A stretch of 27,038 nucleotides of DNA from Hydnum rufescens UP504 (Eukaryota; Basidiomycota; Agaricomycetes; Cantharellales; Hydnaceae), in NCBI GenBank assembly GCA_014904985.1, contig MU129320.1, positions 2,059 to 29,096 on the forward strand, in the 5' to 3' direction. The notes under the pieces were generated by a model. That model was not told where the DNA came from, did not search any database, and was given only the letters and a program-made list of their open reading frames with translations. Of this stretch, positions 1-10,475 are shown in pieces (the stretch's first letter is position 1; each line of letters opens with the position of its first letter). The translations under genes were made by a program, and so were the position numbers.

Positions 1-1741
1 TGGCGAACACCTCACCATACCTCCAGCCTTTGGAATAGCTGAAGGGGAAGGAAGCGCGGCCCTTGTCCCTGTGCCACGGATACTCTTGAATGGCTCAAGG
101 CTTGAATGACAATACCCAGCATTTTACAAGTATAAAGATGAGAATCATGATGCTTCCGACTGTGGGATGTGGTCCATTTGGAAGGTGAGATGATTTATTA
201 TTTATTTTTCTCCGTTCATTCGCGGTCAACAATGACTTGTCGTAGATTCGAAGAAAGCCACATATACGTTCACTATTGTAACAGACCTCATCCTCTAAAA
301 GTGTCCTCTTCATGATAGGATGCCAGTGGTTCTCTTCCTCCAAAGAGGACATAGAACTCTGCTCAATTCTAGAATGGTCAAAGGAGGTCTCCAGATTGAT
401 AATCCGCCATCAACAGTGAGCTTCGAAGTTGTAAGTCCCCCCCCCCCTTCCTTAATTCCACTCGTGAGCCTGTTTTTCACACTTCGTTCTTGCACATGGT
501 CCTATTACGCTTTCTCAAAGGAAGTGGGAAGGTAGGAACGGAGTAGTCCTCCTTCGTTCTTCTCCATCTCAAAAGCGACAAGATGGAACGAGCTTGTCAG
601 CAAGCAGCGCGAAAAAGCGAAGAAGACCTACTCCTCGGAGACATCTCGAACCCTCCCCACTGTGAGAGAGGGAAAGCAAAGCGGTTGAGAAGAACGAATT
701 TCCGGGAAATCTGATTGCGATGCCTACCGGATGGGGACGGAGACCGAGATGACTCACTCGTAGGGAAGGATGGGAACTTGTTCATTTACGCGCGACTGAC
801 GATCCGCGTCATTGGGGACGATCGGTTGCGAGACCCTCAGATACATCTAAGTAGACTTGATAACCAGTCCCTCGCAGCCGATGCAACCATATTCGCGGTG
901 GACGAGCTCTACCTGGGTGCCCGCAATTCCTTCCGTGTATAATACAAGGAAAACTGTGAACAGTTCAAATCGTGTCGGAGCATGTGCTGTTGCGCGACCC
1001 TCCCGTTGCATCGCTGGCAGATAGTTACATACGAAACACGGCGCCCGTTGAGCTAGCTTAAGTCATCTTCACTCAGTCATCGTTCCCCCCATTCCGATAC
1101 ACGAAGCGCCTCGCATCTACCACCCTTCAATATCGAGTTATCACGGACCCTTGCGATGTTCTTAATGCCAGAGTCGGTCATGTTCCTCTGCCGAACAGAC
1201 TGGTCACGCCATCCGATCCATCAAACTAATGGAAACACATCTAAAGCGGACGTACTGGTATTTCGGATCCACACTCGACAACCGGGAAAGTAATGGATTT
1301 GAGAAAAAGTGAGAGGGCCTTGTCACCGGAGTCTCAGTATGCATGTCAGACTGACATCCACATCTATCGCGTGTGCAGTCGGGAGAAGAGAAGATGGAGG
1401 CATTGAGGTTCACGAAGCAGTCGATTTATGGTGGTTGAAGCATCGAGTCTGATTGGGGTTTTCTAGTGCTGTAAGCTCAATTCGGGGGGCACACGATGGG
1501 CAGTATGTGTATTCTTATTGTATCATTGGGTGGAGAGGCTGATGACTAAATGATTCTTGATGACAGAAAAGTTCAAAAGCAACAAACCATTTGTGGCAAG
1601 ATAGGCACGCCTATTATAGGGACTTAGAAATTTTTCATCTTTTGAACACCTTTAGACACCGCCTAGACGTGCCTATATAAAAACCACCTCTTAGGTCAAA
1701 GGCCAATGCAACCAGAACCCACCTAAGAGGTACCTTTTTGG
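1..1741. other. Unassigned CpG-containing flank
   Basis: No protein family is recognisable in any frame. CpG is frequent from about 540 to 1440 (many TCG, GCG and ACG words), unlike the middle of the window. The longest plus-strand reading frame in the CpG-rich part (715-942, 75 codons) has no recognised motif and is not called as a gene. The last 150 bases (1590-1740) hold short inverted words such as CACCTCTTAGG / CCTAAGAGGT. Copia coding sequence begins abruptly near 1742, so the junction is probably a truncation or rearrangement point. Confidence 0.5.
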
Positions 1742-3019
1742 GGGTGCGTTAGGTGTGCAATTGCTGCCAAAAAGGACTGGGAGATCGACTCATTTGATTT
1801 CAATGGTGCCTATCTAAATGGCAAATTGGACCCCGATGAGGAAATTTACATGCAATTCCCCCCTGGTTACAAACCTCGGGGTACAAATATGATCCTGTGA
1901 TTACAGAAGACCCTTTATGGTCTTAAACAAGCCGGCCGACACTGGTACAATTCACTCTCATGGGCCCTTACTGATCTCGGATTCAGCACAAGCCAAGCTG
2001 ATCCCAGTGTTTTTCATACTGAGGAAGAGGGACAGCCACTTATACTGGCAATCCATGTCGACTATTGCACATTTACGGGTTCATCAAGAAGGTTACTTGA
2101 TGTGTATAAGGAGAAAATAAATGCTAAGTACTCTATTACCAATCTCAGGCCACTACACTGGCTACTTGGAATTAAGGTCGAGCAAGATCACAAATCCTGA
2201 GTTATTCAACTCTTGCAGACTTCTTACATCAACTCTATCATCAGACAATTCTCCCTGAATGATGCAAAGCCCATTACTACACCAATGGAGCCTGGAGCCA
2301 TGTACTCACAGGCAGACTGCCCAACCGATCTTATGGATGTCAACCAAATGAAATGGACTCCATATCATGAGGCTATCAGCAGCCTTATGTATGCATCAGT
2401 AGCCACCTGCCCTGATATTACTTTTGCTGTATTGACTTTATCCCAATTCCTTGACAACCCAGGACCAGTACACTGGGAGGCCGCCAAACAAATCATCCAA
2501 TATTTGGCAGGTATGAAAGATGTTAATCTAGTGTATGGTACCGAATGTCATGATCTACTTGGCTTCACGGATGCCAATGGAGCTACGCAGAGCCACTGAC
2601 ATGCGATCTCCAGATACGCATTTCTAATCAACGGTGGTGCCATCTCATGGAGCTCAAGAAAACAAAAGCTGGTCACATTATCTATGGCAGAGGCGGAGTA
2701 TGTCGCCACAATGCATGCAGCCAAAGAAGGTATATGGCTTCAGCGGCTAATTAATGAATTGTTTTGGCTCTCACTTGAGCCAACAGTGCTCTATTGCAAC
2801 AATCAGTCAGCATTAAGACTCGCAATGGGCAACAATTATCATGCCTGAATGAAACATATTGATATACGGTTTCACTTTATCCACAAGACGATCAAAGATG
2901 AAACCTTCAATTTTACTTATTGTCCCATGGATGAAATGATGGCCAACATTCTCACAAAAGCCCTTGGGCCGATGAAATTGGATTTTCATGTGGTTGGACT
3001 TGGATTAGGTCACACTTGA
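1742..3019 (+). pseudogene. Ty1/copia pol fragment (RT-RNase H), broken
   Basis: The 3' part of a copia polyprotein: reverse transcriptase from the WEIDSFDFNGAYLNG segment (the family usually reads W.I...D...AYLNG), through LQKTLYGLKQAGRHWYNS, to the RNase H and the terminal NILTKAL motif. Gag, protease, integrase and the RT N-terminus are absent upstream. One frame runs from 1742 to the final TGA at 3017-3019 but contains four in-frame TGA codons at 1898, 2198, 2597 and 2846. All four sit where copia relatives usually carry Arg (for example the residue before MKHIDIRFHFI), consistent with CGA to TGA change. The catalytic YVDD motif is degraded: the frame reads AIHVDYCTF at that place. Dead element. 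Confidence 0.93.
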
Positions 3020-3026
3020 GGGGGAG

Positions 3027-3411
3027 TGTTGGAGTTGGGGTGTTTGACAGACTGAAGGATGGGTCTGGCGGGCCAAAGGATGGTTTTAGAGGGGGCAACC
3101 CCTATTCGGTAATCACATTGGGTTCAAGCACATCTGCTGCATTTGGCAGACGTCTCCTAGGTCCATGAGCAGTTTCCTGCACCCATGGACCACTGACATA
3201 ATTTGACCTGTATTCTCTTTAGTACACCTCTGTGTTTCTACTTGTAACTCCTGTATTTTCTCCTATCCTGTCCTGTAGGCCATAAAGTGGCCAGTAGTTC
3301 CAAATACCACAGTCTCTTTTGCTCTGCCCACCCTCACTCCACTCAAGCATTTAGGCTCCCTACAGATCTATCTGCCCTTGTCGTCGGTTCCCGGAGTCCT
3401 TAGGTTCTACA
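3027..3411 (+). repeat. Probable 3' LTR of the truncated copia element
   Basis: It follows the pol stop by 7 bases through a purine tract (GAGGGGGAG, 3018-3026), where a copia 3' LTR starts. The sequence opens TGTTGGAG and a plausible end is TTCTACA at 3411, giving TG...CA termini. The 5' end is well supported by position. The 3' end is inferred because no second LTR copy exists in the window and no target duplication can be tested. Confidence 0.6.
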
Positions 3412-3639
3412 TAGCCACAAGCAAATCAGTTTTCCTGATGCTACAAACCTTAAGATGGGATCGGTTTCATAGGATACTGTTGCTCCCATGACTGTGTCTC
3501 TGAATCTCACCATCATGCCATCACATTCCTTGGGTGTCCAGAATCAGGGCCCTGCCCTCATTATATTCACCTGGTTTCTCCGCTCCTGGTGTAGTCCCAG
3601 AGAATCCAACATGCCTGCCCAGGCACCTGAGGCAATCAA
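3412..3639. other. Unassigned spacer
   Basis: Sequence between the copia LTR and the palindromic repeat region. I recognise no coding, RNA or repeat signal in it. Confidence 0.4.
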
Positions 3640-3922
3640 CTTTGGGTACCTACTTAGGTAGGATGTTCTCTATAGGTACATCCTACCTAAGTAGGTCTAA
3701 TCTATATGAGTTTGCCAGGGTTGCTCTTGGTTTTGTGCTTGAAAAATCAGGCTTGCTAGGGCTTATTTTTTGGCACTGGGTCCCCCTTAAAAATACTGGG
3801 GGTTCAGGGGCAGTAGCCCCTGAGAAGCTCTGAGGATGGAGGTCTGGGTAAGCCCAAAATTGGCCTATGGAAGCCCACCCTAGCTTGGGTAAGCTGATAT
3901 TAGCTTCCAAGAGGGGTGGGCA
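3640..3922 (+). repeat. Outer module of a dispersed repeat family with terminal hairpin
   Basis: It opens with a perfect inverted repeat (CCTACTTAGGTAGGATG at 3649-3665, its complement at 3679-3695, 13-nt loop containing CTATAGGTA), followed by a tract reading GGCTTATTTTTTGGCACTGGGTCCCCC. A diverged copy in the same orientation lies at 21655-21930, with the same hairpin-plus-loop layout and a CCTATTTTTTGGACCTTGGTCCCCC tract. Both copies continue into the same next module (GAATCAAA...CTT...GCTTACCCA-like), so this is probably the true outer end of the palindromic element that follows. The right arm of that palindrome lacks it. Confidence 0.6.
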
Positions 3923-4466
3923 AGCTTTTGCTCTGGAATCAAAGCTTCGGGCTTACCCAGGTCTCACTTTCACCTTCATGAGGTCACCCACCCCTACTGT
4001 TGCCTCTCCCAACCCTTCCTGGGCAACCCCACCCCTACTCTAGTTAGGCAACCTCTTGCCATAGGAGCCCATCTGCTCCTACTGTTCAGTGTGCAAAAAA
4101 TTATATAATAAATATTACCTATATACATATTATGCAACTACTATATTACTTAATCAATTAGATAATTTATTAATTATATAATCTATACTGCATAACCGGC
4201 ACTGGAAGCACCAGTTATGCACAGAGAGGGTAGCCCCTGCCCACCCCATCAACTAGAGGGTGGGGGCTGTGTTGATGTTTCAGGCCAAAAATTCCTGGGA
4301 CCCAGGGCCCCTTGTGCAGCATGGAGGAAGTGGCATGAACAGCACCCACCCTTAGGCCAGCACTGTTCATGCCATCTCCCCCATCCCACACAAGGGGGCC
4401 TTGGGAGGTGCTAGAAGGGGGTTACCAGAGGGGGTACAGGCCCCTGGGGGTGCACCTGGGGGGTTC

Positions 4467-4609
4467 CTGTAATGGGGAGCATGGGTTAGTTAAAAAAATC
4501 AAGAGTAGTGCAAAAAGAGCAGCCAGAGGCTGCTCTTTTTGCACTAGAGTACCTAAAACAATAGTTACTTACCTTAACACCACACCCCAGTCTCTACTGG
4601 GGTGTGGTG
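4467..4609 (-). other. Hairpin-intron cassette, left arm copy
   Basis: On the minus strand: an exon-end hairpin (CACCACACCCCAGT with its complement, 4578-4609), then an intron-like segment of 106 nt (4572 down to 4467) that begins GTAAGTAACT and ends CCCCATTACAG, with a CTAAC branch-type motif about 20 nt before the 3' end. Inside it is a perfect 18-bp hairpin (AGTGCAAAAAGAGCAGCC and complement, 4507-4545, 3-nt loop). It mirrors the right-arm copy. Confidence 0.7.
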
Positions 4610-5578
4610 GCTTCTCCTGGGCTCTTGGTAGATGGTAGTGGTGGTGTCATGCAAAATGAAAATGTTCTGGCAACAGCCGGTAAATTGAACCTGGGACTCA
4701 ACACTGGCAGTTGCCCAGTTTCAAAGACAACCCACCTGCTGCTATATAAAAGCCTAAATGCAGTAATCAGATAGACCAGTAGGGAGGGTTCATTAGATAA
4801 TATTCCATAATAACTTTGGATAGTATCCCATTACATAATATAGTGATTCCTATTAAAAAAAAGCATAAATGTGGAAATTGGATGAAGTACATCCAAAATA
4901 TTTAGTCATACATAGACCCCTAAAGACCCTTACAGAGTGGAAAATACAGGCCCAGGGCCAATGGTTAGTGCCTGAAACAATAAGAGCAGTAAAAACAGTA
5001 CTGGAACCACTGGAACTTGCTGAGACATAAGCACTGGGAGGATCATTTTGAAATTTGGCACATGATTAGATACTATTTGGGCACAAAACATATCAAAATT
5101 TCAGCCAGATCCATTCAGTAGTTATAGAGATATGAGGCAAACAAGTTTGAACATTGAAAATTGATTTACTCTCCCTACAGACAAGATATGGACTTGAAAA
5201 TTAACATGGAGTATGGTCATATAGCTGACCAGATATGTGACAAAATCAGCTCATTTGGTTACTTCTAGGCATTCAATTCCCTTGGCAGGCAGAAAGGGAA
5301 CAAAACCCCACTATAAATGTGAATCACTCCACATCAGACCAAACTAGGTGGAATAGGCTTGGAATGTTATTGCACTGGATATATCAAAAATGGAATAAAT
5401 TGGATGTGTGGAAGTGGCTGAAATTGAGGGGGAGGGGGAAGATGATCAAAAGTGAATTACATAGGATGTAGAGCAGAAGTTGCTCTGATATAATGCCAAT
5501 AGTTTAATACATATATGGGGAGTATACATCCCAACTATCAGACTGATTGGGCTCCATCTAGGCACTATTCCACAGCAC

Positions 5579-6256
5579 TCCCCTGTCAGGGCCACGCTGC
5601 GACGAGAGCACCAAACAAATATAACACAGATAATTCCGGCTAAGTCCGGTGTAAGTCCGGCTAAGTCCGAGAGAATCCGGGCAGGAATGAGATAACGAAG
5701 ATAGGAGGGGACGGAGAGGCAATCCAGCAGCCCGGAAGGGACTAGGTGGAAACAAGCACAGCGGTCCTTAAGCTCGCGGAGTCAACTGGAAAATACTCGG
5801 ACCTGTAGTCCGGAGTAACAGCGGAAATCCTGAGATTATGTAATACGAATACGGAATACATGAAGGCTGACCTGTAGTCCGGAGTAACAGCGGAAATCCT
5901 GAGAGACCAAAGCTGGGGTCTCTGGACTTCGCTCTCGGACTACTTATACATGATGACTATACTACGGGGGAGTGATCGCTAAACTGGAGGTGGTTACAAG
6001 GGGGACAGGAACAGGAACAGGAACAGGAACTCGGCCAGGGGGTGAACCGGAAGCAATGGGAAATGAAAGGGAAATGAAAAGGAAATGAAACCAAGATAGG
6101 GTTGGACCGGAGTCAAACCGGAATCAAGCCGGAAGCAAAGTGGACTTGGGTGAGGGAAATAAGTGGAGAACCGGACTGGAGGTGGGCGGAGGAGGACCGG
6201 AGTTGACCGGAGTAGACCGGAGTAGACCGGAGTTGGGGGCGAACCCTGACATCCCC
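5579..6256 (+). mobile_element. Solo LTR (668 bp) with 5-bp target duplication
   Basis: The element at 5584-6251 begins TGTCAGGG and ends CCCTGACA, an 8-bp terminal inverted repeat with TG...CA ends, flanked by TCCCC at 5579-5583 and 6252-6256. The corresponding site in the right palindrome arm (around 7190-7205) reads as the uninterrupted complement of CACAGCACTCCCCCCTAAAT, so it is a preserved empty site and fixes the boundaries to the base. The insert contains short internal repeats: a roughly 36-bp direct repeat near 5798 and 5870 (CCTGTAGTCCGGAGTAACAG), CAGGAA hexamers near 6007-6030, and GACCGGAGTA/T decamers near 6195-6235. It is CpG-rich, unlike its host repeat. Superfamily is not provable from the LTR alone; Ty3/gypsy is likely. 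Confidence 0.88.
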
Positions 6257-8176
6257 CCTAAATAATAATTTCCTCCCCAGAGCCTTCCGTCCATGCAATG
6301 GCCCTGAAAATTTACCCTTAGGTCATCCAAATACATTCATAACATTCCCCAAAATTTCAGATTCATGACTCCAGTGTGAGAGTTTCCATAATATTTTCAA
6401 GTTTCACTGACATACACCCTCCAGTTGGGGCACTTCCAGAGCTCCAATCACTCCCATTTTTTGTAGGCCACATCTGGTCACCATTTGAGCTCAGGCCCAA
6501 TTTTCAGCCCATTCTAAGCACTTTTGACATTGGTCACATGATCAAGATCTCTTCCTCCCCCTGCTTTGCTCAGTAATCCAATTTGTATGGAGTTTGTTTC
6601 CGTCTGTAGTAGTAGTATGTAACAGTGTATGATTCAAGTTTCAGGACATTCCATGCTGTATTCATTGAGTTATTCAAGAAACATTCCAGATCAATTCAAT
6701 CCAGGGGTCGGTATTTCCACTCAATACTGCATGCAGTTCTGACCCCAAATTGAATGGATCTAGGATGTTTCTTGAATAACTCAATGAATACTGCATGGAA
6801 TATCCTGAAATTTAAATCATACACTGTCACATACTACTACTACAGATGGAAACAAACTCCATACAAATTGGATTACTGAGTGAAGCAGGGGAAGGGAAAG
6901 ATCTTGGTCATGTGACCAATGTCAAAAGTGCTTAGAATGGGCTGAAAATTTGGGCCTGAGCCTCAAATGGTGACCAGATGTGGCCTACAAAAGATGGGAG
7001 TGATTGGAGCTCTGGAAGTGCCCCAACTGGAGGGTGTATGTCAGTGAAACTTGAAAATATTATGGAAACTCTCACACTGGAGTCATGAATCTGAAATTTT
7101 GGGGAATGTTATGAATGTATTTGGATGACCTAAGGGTAAATTTTCAGGGCCATTGCATGGACAGAAGGCTCTGGGGAGGAAATTATTATTTAGGGGGGAG
7201 TGCTGTGGAATAGTGCCTAGATGGAGCCCAATCAGTCTGATAGTTGGGATGTATACTCCCCATATATGTATTAAACTATTGGCATTATATCAGAGCAACT
7301 TCTGCTCTACATCCTATGTAATTCACTTTTGATCATCTTCCCCCTCCCCCTCAATTTCAGCCACTTCCACACATCCAATTTATTCCATTTTTGGATATAT
7401 CCAGTGCAATAACATTCCAAGCCTATTCCACCTAGTTTGGGTCTGATGTGGAGTGATTCACATTTATAGTGGGGTTTTGTTCCCTTTTCTGCCTGCCAAG
7501 GGAATTGAATGCCTAAAAGTGAACCAAATGAGCTGATCTTTGGCACATATCTGGTCAGTTACATTACCATACTCCATGTTAATTTTTAAGTCCATATCCT
7601 GTCTGTAGGGAGAGTAAATCAATTTTCAATGTTCAAACTTGTTTGCCTCATATCTCTATAACTACTGAATGGATCTGGCTGAAATTTTGATATGTTTTGT
7701 GCCCAAATAGTATCTAATCATGTGTCAAATTTCAAAACGATCTGCCCAGCACTTATTTCTCAGCAAGTTCCAGTGGTTCCAGTACTGTTTTTACTGCTCT
7801 TATTGTTTCAGGCACTAACCATTGGCCCTGGGCCTGTATTTTCCACTCTGTAAGGGTCTTTAGGGGTCTATGTATGACTAAATATTTTGGATGTACTTCA
7901 TCCAATTTCCACATTTATGCTTTTTTTTAAAATAGGAATCACTATATTATGTAATGGGATACTATCCAAAGTTATTATGGAATATTATCTAATGAACCCC
8001 TCCCTACTGGTCTATCTGATTACTGCATTTAGGCTTTTATATAGCAGCAGGTGGGTTGCCTTTGAAACTGGGCAACTGCCAGTGTTGAGTCCCGGGTTCA
8101 ATTTACTGGCTGTTGCTGGAACATTTTCATTTTGCATGACACCACCACTACCATCTACCAAGAGCCCAGGAGAAGC

Positions 8177-8320
8177 CACCACACCCCAGTAGAGACTGGG
8201 GTGTGGTGTTAAGGTAAGTAACTATTGTTTTAGGTATTCTAGTGCAAAAAGAGCAGCCTCTGGCTGCTCTTTTTGCACTACTCTTGATTTTTTTTAACTA
8301 ACCCATGCTCCCCATTACAG
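8177..8320 (+). other. Hairpin-intron cassette, right arm copy
   Basis: Exon-end hairpin CACCACACCCCAGT...ACTGGGGTGTGGTG (8177-8208), then TTAAG and an intron-like segment at 8214-8320 (107 nt). Donor GTAAGTA, an 18-bp hairpin at 8241-8279 (3-nt loop), a T-run, branch-type CTAAC at 8298-8302, and acceptor ATTACAG. The layout from donor to acceptor matches a textbook fungal intron except for the length and the internal hairpin. Confidence 0.72.
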
Positions 8321-8865
8321 GAACCCCCCAGGTGCACCCCCAGGGGCCTGTACCCCTCTGGTACCCCCCTTCTAGCACCTCCCAAGGCCCCCTTGTGTGG
8401 GATGGGGGAGATGGCATGAACAGTGCCAGCCTAAGGGCTGGTGCTGTTCATGCCACTTCCTCCATGCTGCACAAGGGGCCCTGGGTCCCAGGAATTTTTG
8501 GTGGCCTGAAACATCAACACAGCCCCACCCCTCTAGTTGATGGGGTGGGCAGGGCTACCCTCTCTGTGCATAACTGGTGCTTCCAGTGCTGGTTATGCAG
8601 TATAGATTATATAATTAATAAATTATCTAATTGATTAAGTAATATAGTAGTTGCATAATATGTATATAGGTAATATTTATTATATAATATTTTTGCACAC
8701 TGAACAGTAGGAGTGGATGGGCTCCTATGCAAGAGGTTGCCTAACTAGAGTAGGGGTGGGGTTGCCCAGGAAGGGTTGGGAGAGGCAACAGTAGGGGTGG
8801 GTGACCTCATGAAGGTGAAAGTGAGACCTGGGCAAGCCCAAAGCTTTGATTCTGGAGCAAAAGCT

Positions 8866-9215
8866 CACCTATTGATCACACTTCGGATAACCTAAGGGGG
8901 TGGCTTATGTGTTACATGTAAGCCCCCCAGTTAGGCCCTTTTCTCTGCCTTAGTAAATGATCTATCTGATCGTCCTTGAGGGACTTAGAGTATTTTCAGC
9001 ACAAGTGGCATGTGCGCTGAGAAGCTCTGGGACCCCAATCATGGCAAACCCTGATAACCCCATAGACACTGGCATTCATGCACTGCTGGTGTTGAGTGGT
9101 GCCTCTTCATTGTTCCCAACATCCCTGACACTGCTCTTCTCAATCTCCCTCATTTCTTTTGCTACTTTTACTGCACTCTACACCTCCCATCATGCCTCAT
9201 AGCTGACACAGAATA
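8866..9215. other. Unassigned spacer with a small inverted repeat
   Basis: Between the palindrome and the KDZ remnant. The only structure seen is a short inverted repeat, GGCTTA...TAAGCC, near 8902-8925. An 81-codon frame at 8957-9202 has no recognised motif and its composition looks non-coding. Confidence 0.4.
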
Positions 9216-10185
9216 ATGTCAAACTTTGTGTTTAATCCACTTGCACAGAAGGCTCCACCTCTGACCAGAAGGCTGAACACTACCAAACAATTTGAACTAC
9301 ATCAGCAACTGATGCATGCACAACAGGAGGCACTCAAAGGCTCCTGGTTTTCTATTGTGAGATTTTTGTAGAACCTAATCCTTAGTTAGGGGCATCCATC
9401 GAAACCACCAAGACTATACAGGATATCAGAGAGGATGCTTATTTCCCATCCAATTCTCAAGATCTTGACGACCAGTGGGAGGATATTCCTCAACCTATGC
9501 ACCACCCACCCCACGAAATGGATGATGAAGAATTGTGGGAGATCTTGCACCAGATTCAAGCAAGTGTCCAGGCATCATGAGTTTCAGTGTGCAATTTCAG
9601 ACATCTGATATGTCACTTACACAATCTGAATAAAGGAAGCAAGCACATCCAGTGACATGCATTCATGGGGCAGCAAGTTCTACAAGCCCAGTCAATGTGG
9701 GATTCTCAGCTCTCACCTCTGACAGAGGCCTATCTGCAGTACAAAGTAGATAGGCCTACATCTGAACCAATTCGATACCCAGGGCCTCTAGTGACCCTGC
9801 CTCAATATCTGAAAATTCTCACTTTGGACATCTTTAGTATGAGTTATATTTTCTCTTGGCATGTGGGCAGTAGGAACCTTACTATATTCTATTTAGATGG
9901 ATGGACTGTTGAGTACATTCTGACACACGAGAATGAAATCTGGCCTAGTGTAGCCTTGATGCATGCTGGCTATCTCACTGTCACACCTGTCAATCCTACT
10001 GTTCATATCATTGATGGGGCAAGGCACAGCAGTCTGGATTGTCCTCAATCTAATTTGTTTGGCCAGGTATGGCCTACAAAGAAGCTGTGACAGGGAAACA
10101 GGGGAAGTTGACAGCCAAGGTGTAGCATTGCTGCTTGAGGTTGTGCAAGGATTTGCTTTCTGCTAGATGTTTCATTCTTATGCCC
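9216..10185 (+). pseudogene. KDZ transposase N-terminal remnant (CxC1-like)
   Basis: KDZ transposases are DDE-type DNA transposases widespread in basidiomycetes; CxC1 and similar cysteine clusters mark their N-termini. A start at 9216 gives a basic N-terminus (PLTRRLNTTKQF). The frame then moves (9392 onward) to an acidic stretch (QWEDIPQPMHHPPHEMDDEE) and to QSMWDSQLSPLTEAYLQYK, which resembles the conserved W...M..L..AYL segment before the CxC1 region. Later, VALMHAGYLTVTPVNPTVHI resembles the L...GYLG..P..P..AI segment of the family. In-frame TGA codons lie at 9578 and 9653. No catalytic residues are present. The fragment is cut off by the complete copia element, whose target duplication starts at 10186, and no convincing continuation follows at 15646. 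Confidence 0.7.
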
Positions 10186-10190
10186 ATTCT

Positions 10191-10427
10191 TGTTGAGATG
10201 TAACACTGCCACACTCCAATCTGGTACATGCTGGATTGAGTCCATGGGACTTCCCTCAGTTGTCCTCCCTAATCCAGGACTGGTGCTGAGGTAAAGTCCC
10301 ATCAATAACCCTATGTAGACAGATTACTCACATATCCACCATGTAAAGTTCTCACCCCATTAGGTAGATACACATTACAGAGTTGTCCTCCCTAATCTGG
10401 GACTGGCACTGAGTTCTCACCCCATTA
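10191..10427 (+). repeat. 5' LTR of the complete copia element
   Basis: Begins TGTTGAGATG and ends CCCCATTA. The end is fixed by the 5-bp target duplication seen beyond the 3' LTR and by direct adjacency to the primer-binding site. The terminus is therefore TG...TA rather than TG...CA. It is the same length as the 3' LTR; most differences are CA against TG at the same place. Confidence 0.92.
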
Positions 10428-10439
10428 GGTTATGGGCCC
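10428..10439 (+). promoter_or_regulatory. Primer-binding site, half-tRNA initiator-Met type
   Basis: GGTTATGGGCCC immediately follows the 5' LTR. Copia-type elements prime from an internal fragment of initiator tRNA-Met (anticodon stem-loop) instead of its 3' end; their primer-binding sites read GGTTATGGGCCC or a close variant. The match here suggests the same priming mode. Confidence 0.75.
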
Positions 10440-10475
10440 ATGAAAGTGGCATAAACTCAACTCTTGTGCATCACT

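Larger units (their letters stand above)
3923..8865. repeat. Giant palindrome: inverted arms of about 2.1 kb
   Basis: The left arm (3923-6709) and right arm (6741-8865) are reverse complements around a short loop at 6710-6740. Matching landmarks include the AT-rich block at 4098-4190 against 8585-8690, the hairpin-intron cassette at 4467-4609 against 8177-8320, and the TTCATTGAGTTATTCAAGAAAC block near the loop. Apart from the 673-bp insertion (solo LTR plus one target copy) in the left arm, the arms are nearly the same length (about 2114 and 2125 bp). They differ by scattered substitutions, several of the CpG versus TpG/CpA kind (for example ACCGGC on the left against the complement of GCTGGT on the right). 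No transposase is encoded, so this is best described as a non-autonomous foldback-type element or an inverted duplication. Confidence 0.88.

Noticed and set aside
715..942. 75-codon frame in the CpG-containing left flank
   Set aside because: Methionine start and acidic N-terminus look plausible, but there is no family resemblance, intron signal or conservation to judge from.
1917..2120. Plus-strand 67-codon frame in the first copia element
   Set aside because: Out of frame with the RT-RNase H reading; a shadow of the pol frame.
8957..9202. 81-codon plus-strand frame
   Set aside because: No recognised motif, lies between two repeats and lacks any relative in the window; insufficient support for a gene.
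9357..9389. A short intron (GTGAGA...TTAG) in the CxC1-like KDZ remnant
   Set aside because: Only about 30 nt, too short for a fungal intron, and the acceptor that keeps the frame would make it shorter still. A frame change in a dead gene is simpler.
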